A DNA stretch of 64,000 bases from Candidatus Woesearchaeota archaeon (GCA_016928155.1 JAFGLG010000017.1:1-64000), one strand, 5' to 3'; numbered from the stretch's first letter, positions 52,198 to 61,248 are shown. Made by a program: numbers and translations. Notes: a model not told the origin generated them from the letters alone.

Positions 52198-54795
52198 TCA
52201 GACTAGTGATTGACTTGGATTTCTAATTAGATATTGTTGCAACCAGTAGTCTTTCATTTTTGTTTTTATCAATTCCTTCGCTTCATTTTGTTTACTCGGA
52301 TCAAGCTGCCATATGTTGATTGTTCTCTGCTGGTTATTGACAGAAGTTAATGCTGTTGTTCCAAGTTCAGTTCCGACCTTCTTGGCCACTGCTTGCCAGC
52401 ATGCATCATCACACCATGACTCTCCTGACACCGGAATGTCTGAGTATGTTCTTTTCCACTCAGTCCCTTCTCTATGATACCATCTTGTTGGAGCCCCCTG
52501 TCCTCGCTCAAATTCTCCAAACCTCAGATCATCTCTGTGTTCATATTCATCTGCTTTTTCAGTCAAATCTGAACGTAATACAGCCGGACCTTCAAGAGTT
52601 GTAGTATCTGAATTAGATGCTGGTTGCACATCAGACGCAAAGGGTGGCAAATCACTTAATAAAGGATTTTGCAGATATTGCCGTCCAGAAATAGGGTCGA
52701 ATAGTGTGGGTTGGTAGAACGGTTTGTTGCTGAATAAATTTCTTGCATCAAATCTTACTCCATCATCCACTTGTTCATCCGCTTGTTTAGTAGCCTCATG
52801 AATTTTATTTGCAGCTTCATCTGTTGCTCCAGATAGATCCTTTGTTGTTATGGTCTTTAGTTTATGGTCTTGTCCTACTACTCCTTGCTTTTGTTTGCCC
52901 CAAAAAGATTCTGCAATCTTTATTTCCTCACCGATGAATATCAGGTTTTTTCCGCTAAGTGTACTGTCACTTGCAAGCTCTATGCATCTTCCTTCAATAT
53001 GCGGGTTCATCTCCATCAAATCCTGGACAGTACGTCCATAAAGGTCAGCGATCTTCTGCAATGTATCTCCCTTTTTTACCTCAACATACCCCCTTTCAAA
53101 GGCATCGTCAGTATCATCACCAGTCTGCTGTGGAACTACCGCTTCAATATGATCCGAACCCACAAGGGCATTGGATGTTTGTTGTGCCTGAGGTTGAAGG
53201 ATAAGTGGTACTGTTGTATCTTGGTTGTGGGCTGTGTCATCCAAAATTTTGACAGATGGTGCATTTTTCTCAGTAACTATTACAACTTTTGGAGTTTCAA
53301 CCGTGGTTGTAGAATCGCCTTGATTTGTTGGATTAGCCACAGGTATTTCTCGTGTAACAGATGAATCTGATATTGGATTCTTTAATTCTGAAACTTTGCC
53401 TATATCATTTTGGGTATGTATACACTTACCATAATTGATATTATATGTAACACTATAATCAAAAAAAATTTGGGGCCCTTGTATACTAAATTTGGATTGT
53501 GGGGTTTGTGTTTCATCATAATTAATAAAAATATCAGATTCGATATTTGGAGAATCACCAACTTTTATCCGTAGAGGCCTACGGTTATCATCACCTGCAA
53601 GTAAATCACTTCTTGACAAAGTGATCAAGTTATAAGGGACACCATTTTCAACATAATTGACCATACTAGTATCACTAACAGAGGGGAATATTATTTGTTC
53701 AACTTTATTATCCTGAAATGAGAGCTCATGTTCGGAATAAACGTTATAATGACCATCTTTATAGGGAAAATTGGATCTTTGACCACTTATACTATTAGGT
53801 TTCCCATCATGAAAAGCTAATCTTGCCATTCCAAGTGTGATAATGCCTGTATCACCATACTCGCACTTAACATTTAAATTTGGATCATCACTTCCTACAG
53901 AAATACGATTAATAGCAACATAATCGTCGTGAAGGTTGATCCTAAAAGGGCCCACAAATTCCTCGCTCTGGGTTGTAGGTAGGGGCCAAGATGTATCTGA
54001 AGTTGTATCTTTGGAAATGGCAATATCAAAGTCTTTATAATGTAAAATACCTGATTTTATAGATGAAACATAATAACTATTTTCTTTTCTACTAAATCTT
54101 ACAGCTTCCCCGCTATGGACAGTATAAGTCAAATCTCCCAATGTAATAACTCTACCTGAGCTTTCCAAATTCTTCAAACTAGAAATAATTACAGATTTAG
54201 AGGGGTCTACACTTATGGTGCTGCCGACAAGATCGCCTGAAACTTTGACACCATCAATACTTAATTCTTCATTATTATATTCCACTGAAACCTCCTTCAC
54301 ACCAGAATAAGAAAAAAGAACATCTTTATCATTATAGGTAATTTTTTCTGATCCACCAGTATTCGAAAATTGGACATTTGAGATAACTAAGATGCTATTT
54401 TTATTAGTTATGCGAAACTTATTATTTCCAATAGCTGAGACTGACTCTGCTTTCACTTTATTCAGATCAAGCGTGTTCTTCCCGTTTGTCACAACCCCAT
54501 TTTGGACTGTGACTGAGCTCGCTCCATCAAGTTTCAGGGGCATCCCATTGTATTTTGCATTTGTTTTCAGTACTACTTGATTGTTTCCGAAACTACTGAG
54601 TTCTGGTTCCCCGCCAGTCACTGTAAAGACATTATCAGCAAATGTTCCGCTTAATCCTTTGCATACATCAGATGAAGCCCTGGTTTCACATTCTGTTTGA
54701 AAAACCTGCTCCTCGTCTGTTTCCTCAACAGGTGGATCTTGAGCAACCACTCCAGCTACCAAGAGCAAAAGGACCAGCAGTATTATCTTCTTCAT
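52198..54795 (-). CDS. exported LysM-domain surface protein 2
   Basis: The 865-residue protein has a signal peptide (MKKIILLVLLLLVAGVVAQ), a long beta-rich region (SSVTVQNGVVTNGKNTLDL-type strands), and a LysM domain at about 570-640 (YVEVKKGDTLQKIADLYGRT, MEMNPHIEG). A helical C-terminal part ends WLQQYLIRNPSQSLV. Sequence identity with the first LysM protein is low outside the signal peptide and the LysM domain. Its start overlaps the pilin-like stop (ATGA). The pair seems to be an old duplicate of the first cassette. The binding partner is unknown. Confidence 0.8.
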   Translation of the reverse strand: MKKIILLVLLLLVAGVVAQDPPVEETDEEQVFQTECETRASSDVCKGLSGTFADNVFTVTGGEPELSSFGNNQVVLKTNAKYNGMPLKLDGASSVTVQNGVVTNGKNTLDLNKVKAESVSAIGNNKFRITNKNSILVISNVQFSNTGGSEKITYNDKDVLFSYSGVKEVSVEYNNEELSIDGVKVSGDLVGSTISVDPSKSVIISSLKNLESSGRVITLGDLTYTVHSGEAVRFSRKENSYYVSSIKSGILHYKDFDIAISKDTTSDTSWPLPTTQSEEFVGPFRINLHDDYVAINRISVGSDDPNLNVKCEYGDTGIITLGMARLAFHDGKPNSISGQRSNFPYKDGHYNVYSEHELSFQDNKVEQIIFPSVSDTSMVNYVENGVPYNLITLSRSDLLAGDDNRRPLRIKVGDSPNIESDIFINYDETQTPQSKFSIQGPQIFFDYSVTYNINYGKCIHTQNDIGKVSELKNPISDSSVTREIPVANPTNQGDSTTTVETPKVVIVTEKNAPSVKILDDTAHNQDTTVPLILQPQAQQTSNALVGSDHIEAVVPQQTGDDTDDAFERGYVEVKKGDTLQKIADLYGRTVQDLMEMNPHIEGRCIELASDSTLSGKNLIFIGEEIKIAESFWGKQKQGVVGQDHKLKTITTKDLSGATDEAANKIHEATKQADEQVDDGVRFDARNLFSNKPFYQPTLFDPISGRQYLQNPLLSDLPPFASDVQPASNSDTTTLEGPAVLRSDLTEKADEYEHRDDLRFGEFERGQGAPTRWYHREGTEWKRTYSDIPVSGESWCDDACWQAVAKKVGTELGTTALTSVNNQQRTINIWQLDPSKQNEAKELIKTKMKDYWLQQYLIRNPSQSLV

Positions 54796-55817
54796 CTTGT
54801 CACCGTGAATTTTATCATTTTCCAGTTTGTTGCATTGAGTTCATCAACAACTGACAGGTTCACATCATACACACCTGTGACAGTTGGCGTGAAATTGATG
54901 AATCCTGAGTATCTTCCCACTGGCAGTGCTGGATTGTCTGAAAAGAACTCGAAAGAGTCATAGTCTGCGTCAAAGCTTTCTATCTCATAGTAGAACGTCT
55001 CATTCACCTTTGCTTCCATGTCCTCGATGGGTAATGTGGGCGGGTTGTTCATTGGGCTTGTCTTTGTCGAAAACAGGAACATGTAAGGCACCCCTCCGTC
55101 ACTCAGTAGGCTCTTGTCCTGCACTACATATGTCACGATTGTCCCGTATGACAGCGTGTCTATCTGGAGGTCATGCTTTGCAGACATTTCTAATATTGTA
55201 GAGGTGGGGGTGTATCTTGGATCCTTTATGACCTCAAGGACTATTTCCTTCGCTGCATCTATTATGTTTAGCATCCTGGCTTGTTGAACATATTCGAATT
55301 CCTCATAGCTCTTCACAGCATCCCCTTTCTTTATTTCAAGAGGATATCTTATCTTGAATATGATGTTCTTAATCCCGACTTCAACATCGGCTGTGACATT
55401 TGGCTCATTGAATGAGTATCCCATCATCTTGTAGTTCCTGAAGCCCTGCAGGCAATAAGGGAATGCCTCTTCGATTGCCTCTGATAGTTCGCGCTCAAGG
55501 TCTGTCTTATTCACCAGTCCGACATATCCCTCAAAATAGAAATAGGGTATATCTGAATATATTGATTTGAAATGCAGCGGGGGCAGGGTATAATATCCTC
55601 CTTTAAGCCCCATAGAGAAGAATTGCGTCTCAGCAACATCCTCGACGCATTTCTGTGTGAGCATCCTTATCTGCTCGAAGTCTGTCACCCTTGCCTGCTC
55701 CACTGTCATCTCAATCTCTCCCTTGTGTCTCAGGGCTGTCATGTAGATGACCAGGCTCACTATCATCAGGATTACTATGCCGAGAACTATGAATACTGTG
55801 ACCTGGCCTCTTTTCAT
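54792..55817 (-). CDS. pilin-like membrane protein with C-terminal Ig-like domain, cassette 2
   Basis: The 341-residue protein matches the one at 49578-50603 in length and plan: MKRGQVTVFIVLGIVILMIV anchor, QKCVEDVAETQFFSMGLKGG, and the C-terminal Ig-like domain (YYEIESFDADYDSFEFFSDN). The anchor segment is nearly identical, the rest clearly diverged. It is coupled by ATGA to the LysM protein 2 gene. It faces the lemA gene across the promoter region at 55818-55967. Confidence 0.78.
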   Translation of the reverse strand: MKRGQVTVFIVLGIVILMIVSLVIYMTALRHKGEIEMTVEQARVTDFEQIRMLTQKCVEDVAETQFFSMGLKGGYYTLPPLHFKSIYSDIPYFYFEGYVGLVNKTDLERELSEAIEEAFPYCLQGFRNYKMMGYSFNEPNVTADVEVGIKNIIFKIRYPLEIKKGDAVKSYEEFEYVQQARMLNIIDAAKEIVLEVIKDPRYTPTSTILEMSAKHDLQIDTLSYGTIVTYVVQDKSLLSDGGVPYMFLFSTKTSPMNNPPTLPIEDMEAKVNETFYYEIESFDADYDSFEFFSDNPALPVGRYSGFINFTPTVTGVYDVNLSVVDELNATNWKMIKFTVTR

Positions 55818-55881
55818 CAGATATGCTAATCAGAAATGTATTTATAAATTTTATGTAATATCATATATTAATAGCCATCAT
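55775..55881 (-). repeat. 107-bp duplicated promoter/start region, copy 2
   Basis: Partner of 50561-50667 (one mismatch in 107). It contains the TATA region and start of the second pilin-like gene. Confidence 0.85.
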
Positions 55882-55967
55882 TTTGCCCAGCAGACTCCAT
55901 ATGACATATATTTCGTTATATTTAAATATAGGTTTACTGATGAAAACCTCAAACAGGGGGTGTTGAA

Positions 55968-56516
55968 ATGTCAACTTTATGGATTGTGCTTATCATTGCT
56001 GCAGTGATCATCCTTTATGTGATCTATGTCTTCAACAGCATGATAACTCTGAAGAACCGTGTCCAGAATTCTTGGGGCCAGATCGATGTGCAATTGAAGA
56101 GAAGATATGACCTGATCCCGAACTTGGTCGAGACTGTCAAGGGCTATGCCAAGCATGAGAAAGAGACTCTTGACATGGTCACAAAGGCCAGGGCAGGATT
56201 GATGAAAGGTGGCATGCAGGAAAGAGCAAAGGCCTCTGACATGATAACTAATGCCTTGAAGTCCTTGTTCGCTGTCGCTGAGTCTTATCCTGACCTGAAG
56301 GCCAATCAGAACTTCCTGATGCTTCAGGAGGAATTAGCAGGCACTGAGTCCAAGATCGCTTATGCCAGGCAGTTCTATAATGATATGGTGATGAAGTTCA
56401 ACACAAAGCTTGAGAAGTTCCCTACGAACATGGTCGGCAAGATGCTCAACTTCGCATCCAAGGAATATTTCAAGACAGAGGGTGTTGAGCGGGAAGCTGT
56501 CAAGGTCAAGTTTTGA
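55968..56516 (+). CDS. lemA: LemA-family membrane protein
   Basis: The 182-residue protein has an N-terminal helix (MSTLWIVLIIAAVIILYVIY), then the LemA core: TLKNRVQNSWGQIDVQLKRR, YDLIPNLVETVKGYAKHEKE, FLMLQEELAGTESKIAYARQ and FYNDMVMKFNTKLEKFPTN. This anchored coiled protein is commonly next to htpX, as here (13 bp upstream), and is thought to aid the protease or membrane quality control. Start is well supported by GGGGTG six bases upstream. Confidence 0.93.
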   Translation: MSTLWIVLIIAAVIILYVIYVFNSMITLKNRVQNSWGQIDVQLKRRYDLIPNLVETVKGYAKHEKETLDMVTKARAGLMKGGMQERAKASDMITNALKSLFAVAESYPDLKANQNFLMLQEELAGTESKIAYARQFYNDMVMKFNTKLEKFPTNMVGKMLNFASKEYFKTEGVEREAVKVKF

Positions 56517-56529
56517 TTAAGGAATCAAG

Positions 56530-57417
56530 ATGTATGAGGCAATTTCAGCCAACAAGAGGAACTCAGTCATCCTGATAATCCTCTTCATTCTTTTTATTTC
56601 TGCTCTTGGTTATTTCTTCGGGATATATATCGGCGATATATACATCGGCGTCTTCATCGCTGCCTTCATCTCCATAATCTATGCAGTGATAATGTATTTC
56701 ACAGGCGACAGGATGATCCTTACCCTGTCAAGGGCAAAGCCTGTGACAAAGCAGGAATATCCTCATCTCTTCCACACAGTGGAAGGTCTTGCAATTGCTG
56801 CAGGCATCCCGACCCCCAAGCTCTACATCATCGATGATACTGCAATCAATGCCTTTGCGACTGGCCGGAGCCCTGAGCATGCTGCCATTACAGTCACAAA
56901 AGGATGCATAGACAAGCTCAACAGGACTGAGCTTGAAGGGGTCATTGCTCATGAGATGTCCCATATCAAGAATTATGATATCAGGATCATGATGCTTACT
57001 GTCATCATGGTCGGCATTGCCTTGCTCCTCTCAGATTTCATCCTGCGCTCTTTCCTGTGGGGCGGTGGCAGGAAACGCGAGTCCGGAGGTTCTGCTGGTG
57101 CTATCCTTATCGTGCTTGGCCTTGTGCTTGCACTCCTCACACCATTGATTGCTGAGCTCATGAAGCTTGCCATATCAAGAAAGAGAGAATATTTGGCAGA
57201 TGCTGACGGCGCTTTATTGACAAGATACCCGCCAGGCCTGGCCGATGCCCTGAAGAAGATCAGGGATGACAATGAGCCATTGGTGGAAGCTGCAAATAAG
57301 GCGACAGCCCATCTTTTCATCGAGAATCCTCTGAAGAAAAAGAAAGGTAAAGTGAAATCTTTGTTCTCCACTCATCCTGACATCAATGACAGGATAAAGA
57401 GATTGGAAGCGATGTAA
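56530..57417 (+). CDS. htpX: HtpX-family membrane metalloprotease
   Basis: The 295-residue protein has N-terminal membrane helices, the zinc motif GVIAHEMSHIKNYDIRI (HExxH, near 141-145), two further helices, and the third ligand region SRKREYLADADGALLT. The C-terminus THPDINDRIKRLEAM is typical of the family. HtpX degrades misfolded membrane proteins under stress. It is coupled with lemA. The end lies against an EF-Tu-like remnant on the opposite strand. Confidence 0.95.
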   Translation: MYEAISANKRNSVILIILFILFISALGYFFGIYIGDIYIGVFIAAFISIIYAVIMYFTGDRMILTLSRAKPVTKQEYPHLFHTVEGLAIAAGIPTPKLYIIDDTAINAFATGRSPEHAAITVTKGCIDKLNRTELEGVIAHEMSHIKNYDIRIMMLTVIMVGIALLLSDFILRSFLWGGGRKRESGGSAGAILIVLGLVLALLTPLIAELMKLAISRKREYLADADGALLTRYPPGLADALKKIRDDNEPLVEAANKATAHLFIENPLKKKKGKVKSLFSTHPDINDRIKRLEAM

Positions 57418-57418
57418 G

Positions 57419-57560
57419 TTATTCAATTACCTCTGTGACTACTCCAGCCCCTACTGTCCTGCCACCTTCTCTTATTGCGAATTGACCCACTGCATTGCCC
57501 TGCTCGTCTACCAGAATCACTTCTTCAGTCTCCTCGGCAAATGTTCCACTATAGTGAGGC
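57419..57560 (-). pseudogene. C-terminal remnant of an EF-Tu-like gene
   Basis: On the minus strand an open frame without an ATG ends in QFAIREGGRTVGAGVVTEVI then E and stop, closely like the C-terminus of bacterial EF-Tu (FAIREGGRTVGAGVV). The part before it is not EF-Tu-like, and a stop lies upstream at 57608. It appears to be a broken fragment left by transfer or recombination. The alternative, a diverged archaeal EF-1-alpha tail, is less likely since that family reads RDMGQTV here. Confidence 0.6.
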
Positions 57561-57613
57561 AGACTATTGCAACTATAGCGATGATTGACACGAAGGTTAT
57601 GAAAAGATTATCA

Positions 57614-58099
57614 TTAATTTTGAACACCCGATTTATAATCAAATTTAGTTTCGATATTAGTAATTGGCTTCTTTGCCGTCAACCCAGCCAGATTCTCTTC
57701 CTCAACACCAGCTTCTCTGGGATATGTAAGCTCTAGCTTGTCCACGATTATGTATATCCCGATGCTGTCCGGAAGGTTGTCTGAAAGATGCTGGTGCGCA
57801 ACAACCATCAGCTCTGGAGAGACTGCTGCATGATAGAATGTGACTTTTATCTTGCCATTGCTAACTGATGAGACGACTGATGGATTGCTGACTCCTGCTT
57901 TGCTTAGCGCAGCCAGTCCTGTCTCTTTCATCATCTGCTCTGTTTCATAGAGGCCGCCTGCAGTTGCCTGCCCTGATAGGTCTGCACCGATGATTGGCGC
58001 CCTGACTTTCTGGACAATCATGACAAGTGCCACAATGCTTACTATGACAAGTATTGCTAGCATTGCTCCTTTTTGGGAAGTATCATTCTTTTTTTCCAT
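57614..58099 (-). CDS. membrane-anchored small exported protein
   Basis: The 161-residue product has one N-terminal helix (MLAILVIVSIVALVMIVQKV, about 13-32) and an external domain with an alpha/beta pattern (GKIKVTFYHAAVSPELMVVA, YIIVDKLELTYP). No Cys motif or known domain is seen. The anchor resembles that of the proteins at 207-452 and 30734-31108. It faces an AT-rich promoter region and is transcribed away from the PEP synthase gene. Confidence 0.65.
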   Translation of the reverse strand: MEKKNDTSQKGAMLAILVIVSIVALVMIVQKVRAPIIGADLSGQATAGGLYETEQMMKETGLAALSKAGVSNPSVVSSVSNGKIKVTFYHAAVSPELMVVAHQHLSDNLPDSIGIYIIVDKLELTYPREAGVEEENLAGLTAKKPITNIETKFDYKSGVQN

Positions 58100-58295
58100 A
58101 TGACCACCTTTTTATGAACATCTGTCGCTTTATGTTTTAAATGTTTTACTATGGACAATTTATTTATTTTCTATATAAACAATAATTAACAAATATATAT
58201 AAATTATCACTATTAAGTGACAAAAATAAGAAAGGTTTATATACTCAGACATCTTAAGATAGGATACGAAAAGCAACAGAAAAGGAGGTCAGAAA

Positions 58296-58533
58296 ATGCT
58301 ACAGAACCTGAGAAATTCCTGCACGAGCAGAAGAAGAAAGAGATGAACAAGGATGTCTTCATCAAGAGCACTGTTCTGACCAGTCAAGGCATTAATCTTG
58401 AGCAGTCAAGAGCCCACTGAAAATGAAGAAAGACAAGAATCCAGAGATGAAGCTGACAGTGATCATATCCTCATCTTACACTCCAAGATATGAAAAGATC
58501 TCAAAAGAGTATATACATGATTATATTATATAA
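58296..58533 (+). other. run of three short ORFs behind a promoter, possibly decayed gene
   Basis: A TATA-like GTTTATATAC (58235-58244) and a perfect AAAGGAGGT (58281-58289) precede an ATG at 58296 whose frame is only 16 codons. It overlaps (ATGA) a 25-codon frame at 58343-58420, followed by a 36-codon frame at 58423-58533. Either this is a frame-shifted remnant of one protein or a set of tiny genes in the leader of the PEP-synthase gene. No family is recognised. An in-frame 67-codon reading from 58217 exists but has no ribosome site. Confidence 0.3.
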
Positions 58534-58571
58534 CCATAACAATTTAATATTTACTCTGTTCTCAAGAATAC

Positions 58572-59573
58572 ATGAAGTATATAAGATGGTTCAGGGATCT
58601 GGGAAAAAGCGACATCCCGACAGTTGGCGGAAAAGGCGCTAACCTCGGTGAGATGTTCAATGTTGGCCTGCCGATACCTGATGGTTTCTGCGTGACAGCC
58701 CAGGCTTATGAAGAATTCATCCAGAAGAACAATCTCGCTCCTGAGATGACATCGATTCTCAGTTCCTTGGATGTCGAGGATACTGAGAAGCTTCAGCAGG
58801 CTTCGGCTAAGATAGAGAAGCTCATTCTCTCAAAGCAAATTCCGGATGATATGAAAGATGATATCATCAGGTCTTACAGAAACCTTGGAGGATTTGTCGC
58901 TGTAAGAAGCAGCGCAACTGCAGAAGACCTGCCGACTGCTTCTTTTGCAGGCCAGCAGGCCACTTTCCTAAATATAAAGGGCAATGAAGAAGTCATCAAA
59001 GCTGTCAGGGAGTGCTGGGCATCTCTGTTCACTGCAAGAGCGATTTATTATAGGGACAAGAACAATTTTGACCACATGAAAGTCCTTATCTCAGTCGTCA
59101 TCCAGAAGATGGTCAACTCAGACAAGGCTGGCGTGATGTTCTCAGTCAATCCGGTCACTAATGATGACAGAGAGATCATCATCGAAGGCAGCTATGGATT
59201 GGGTGAGGCTGTTGTCTCTGGCTCTGTCAATCCTGACTCTTATATTATTAACAAGTCCAGCGGCAAGGTCACGAGCGAGAACATAGCATCTAAGACTTGG
59301 GGTTATTTCAAGGATCAGAATGGAGCAACAATAAAGAAAGATATCCCTGAATTTGATCAAGAAAAAAGGCTATTGTCAGATTCTGAGCTCAAGCAGCTGC
59401 TCGATTATGCCCTTCTTGTCGAGAAGCATTATGATTTCCCGCAGGACATGGAGTGGGCCATCGAAGGTGATAAGGTATTCCTCACCCAGGCAAGGCCTGT
59501 CACGACCTTCAAGCCCAAGAAAGACCAGCCGAAGATAGACAACCCGCAGAAGAAGCCAAGGCTGGATCTGTAG
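58572..59573 (+). CDS. N-terminal ATP-grasp domain of PEP synthase, stand-alone
   Basis: The 333-residue protein matches only the N-terminal PPDK/PEP synthase ATP-binding domain: VGGKGANLGEMFNVGLPIPD, VRSSATAEDLPTASFAGQQA, IEGSYGLGEAVVSGSVNPDS and WAIEGDKVFLTQARPV. The phosphohistidine domain and the PEP-binding barrel are absent; it ends in a Lys/Pro tail (KKDQPKIDNPQKKPRLDL). Full enzymes are about 800 residues. It may phosphorylate a separate His domain encoded elsewhere, or be a relict. Nothing in the DNA suggests a frameshift at its end. Confidence 0.85.
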   Translation: MKYIRWFRDLGKSDIPTVGGKGANLGEMFNVGLPIPDGFCVTAQAYEEFIQKNNLAPEMTSILSSLDVEDTEKLQQASAKIEKLILSKQIPDDMKDDIIRSYRNLGGFVAVRSSATAEDLPTASFAGQQATFLNIKGNEEVIKAVRECWASLFTARAIYYRDKNNFDHMKVLISVVIQKMVNSDKAGVMFSVNPVTNDDREIIIEGSYGLGEAVVSGSVNPDSYIINKSSGKVTSENIASKTWGYFKDQNGATIKKDIPEFDQEKRLLSDSELKQLLDYALLVEKHYDFPQDMEWAIEGDKVFLTQARPVTTFKPKKDQPKIDNPQKKPRLDL

Positions 59574-59624
59574 TCAGATTTCTTTTGAGAAACATTTAAA
59601 TAACTTAAGCAGTAATTTATTACT

Positions 59625-60020
59625 ATGAATAATCCTGATTTGCAGGAAGTTATTAGGAATAGTCCGGTGGTTATACACCCTGGACGTTATGCTTATTTAC
59701 AGGGTAAAGAAACCACTATCAAAGAACATTTCTTAATCTGTAAAGATGATGATGAAATCACCATAGTGACAGAAGAGGCTAACATTGGTGGAACTGACTA
59801 TGTTAAGGATGTAAAATGGTTCAAACTTTTTGAATTCAAAGTATCAATCCCCTTTCTAGCACCTGGATTTCTTGCAAAAATATCTTCTGCAGTTGCAGAA
59901 AATAATATCAATATATTGTTCGTATCAACTTTCTCTAAAGATTATGCCCTCTTTAAAGAGGAGGATTATAAAAACGCCATGACAATACTGCAAAAGGTTG
60001 GATTTTCATTCATTGAATAG
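59625..60020 (+). CDS. ACT-domain protein
   Basis: The 131-residue product has two ACT-like parts; the C-terminal one is clear: FEFKVSIPFLAPGFLAKISS, then AVAENNINILFVSTFSKDYA and LFKEEDYKNAMTILQKVGFS. It resembles the amino-acid-binding CASTOR/DUF2241-type proteins that sense small molecules. TATA-like AATAACTTAAG lies 25 bp upstream. It converges with rfcL with a four-base gap. Ligand unknown. Confidence 0.8.
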   Translation: MNNPDLQEVIRNSPVVIHPGRYAYLQGKETTIKEHFLICKDDDEITIVTEEANIGGTDYVKDVKWFKLFEFKVSIPFLAPGFLAKISSAVAENNINILFVSTFSKDYALFKEEDYKNAMTILQKVGFSFIE

Positions 60021-60024
60021 GTAT

Positions 60025-61248
60025 TCACTTCAGCATATGATCGGCTTCTTCCTTGTCCAGGTCAAAATAATCAGCAAATGATGTTAAGAATTCTTTGTCT
60101 TTTCTCTTTGACCTCATCATGCTGCGGACAAATGGATATATCTCCTGCAGCGCATCCTTTGTGCCTGTATGGCACTTTTCGCCGATCTTGCCTGATATGG
60201 CTTTCTTCTTGAGGTTCTTCTGTTTTGCTATCCATAACTTGAGTATCCTCTGTGTCGGCCCGTAGCTGACTTGGTCTTTGTATTTCTCTTGCTTGCTCAC
60301 AGCAACTCCTGAACTCAGGAATGAATTGATATACACAAGGAACCTCCAGTGCTGCCATCTTCTTATCCTCCCCCTGAAAACATCTGCCTGGCTGACGAAA
60401 TCATATGCTGCTGCGAGGTCATCAGCCCTGGTGTATTCTTTTGGCAGGTTCTCATCGACCCAGAAGAATATCTTGTCCAGATCCTCATCAAGATTGTCAA
60501 ATGCGTGGTTTGTCACTTTGAGGTCCTTGCTCTTGAACACTTTTACAAGTGCATTGTTGATCGTCTCTACCTTCTCTCTCTGCGAGAGCGTGTCAACCTC
60601 ATCCATGCCTATCTTTCCATGCATCTGGTACAATGTCTGCAGGTCATTTATTGCTGCCCTTGCATCCCCGCCAGCACGTCGCGCCAATGATTTAAGTGCA
60701 TGGTCATCATAAGCTACTTTCTCTTCTTTCGCTATCCTCTCGAGTATCAGGGATATCTCTTTATACCCCAGGTCAGCGAACTCGACAAGCATGCATTTCT
60801 TCCTGAGTGTGCTGAATTTCTGGTCCCAGATGTTGTTCGCAGACAATATCATCGGGAATTTTGTCTCGGCTATCAGGTCAGTTATAGCACTCAGCCCGCC
60901 CCTGTCCTCCCTGCCTGCAACGCCGTCGACTTCATCCACGAATATTATCTTCCCTGAGCTGAACAGGCTCATCTGCTTTACAGCATTGCCCAGCACGCTC
61001 TCTATCTGGTCTTTGTTCCTGAAGTCTGATGCATTGACCTCTATTAACTCAAGATCCATCTCAGATGCAAGTGCATATACCGAGCTCGTCTTCCCGCATC
61101 CTGTCGGTCCGTGGATGAGGACTGCCTTCTTCTGTTTCCTGTGGATCTTCACGAATTCCCCGAGTGTCTTGATGGCTCCCTCTTGCCCGATGACATCCTT
61201 GGGCTTCCTTGGTTCATATTTCTTGATCCATGGTGTTGTGCTTTTCAT
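60025..61248 (-). CDS. rfcL: replication factor C large subunit
   Basis: The 407-residue protein begins with the archaeal RFC-L pattern (PWIKKYEPRKPKDVIGQEGA). It has Walker A GPTGCGKTS (47-55), Walker B KIIFVDEVDGVAGR (about 103-116), sensor 1 FPMILSANNIWD and a RRAGGDARAAINDLQ sensor 2 region. With RfcS it loads PCNA. The C-terminus lacks an obvious PIP-box (ends FDLDKEEADHML). It is slightly shorter than typical archaeal RfcL (about 450-500). It is divergent from valS. Confidence 0.96.
   Translation of the reverse strand: MKSTTPWIKKYEPRKPKDVIGQEGAIKTLGEFVKIHRKQKKAVLIHGPTGCGKTSSVYALASEMDLELIEVNASDFRNKDQIESVLGNAVKQMSLFSSGKIIFVDEVDGVAGREDRGGLSAITDLIAETKFPMILSANNIWDQKFSTLRKKCMLVEFADLGYKEISLILERIAKEEKVAYDDHALKSLARRAGGDARAAINDLQTLYQMHGKIGMDEVDTLSQREKVETINNALVKVFKSKDLKVTNHAFDNLDEDLDKIFFWVDENLPKEYTRADDLAAAYDFVSQADVFRGRIRRWQHWRFLVYINSFLSSGVAVSKQEKYKDQVSYGPTQRILKLWIAKQKNLKKKAISGKIGEKCHTGTKDALQEIYPFVRSMMRSKRKDKEFLTSFADYFDLDKEEADHMLK

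Noticed and set aside
58217-58420. 67-codon frame before the PEP-synthase gene
   Set aside because: It starts inside the promoter, before the ribosome site, so translation from there is unlikely.
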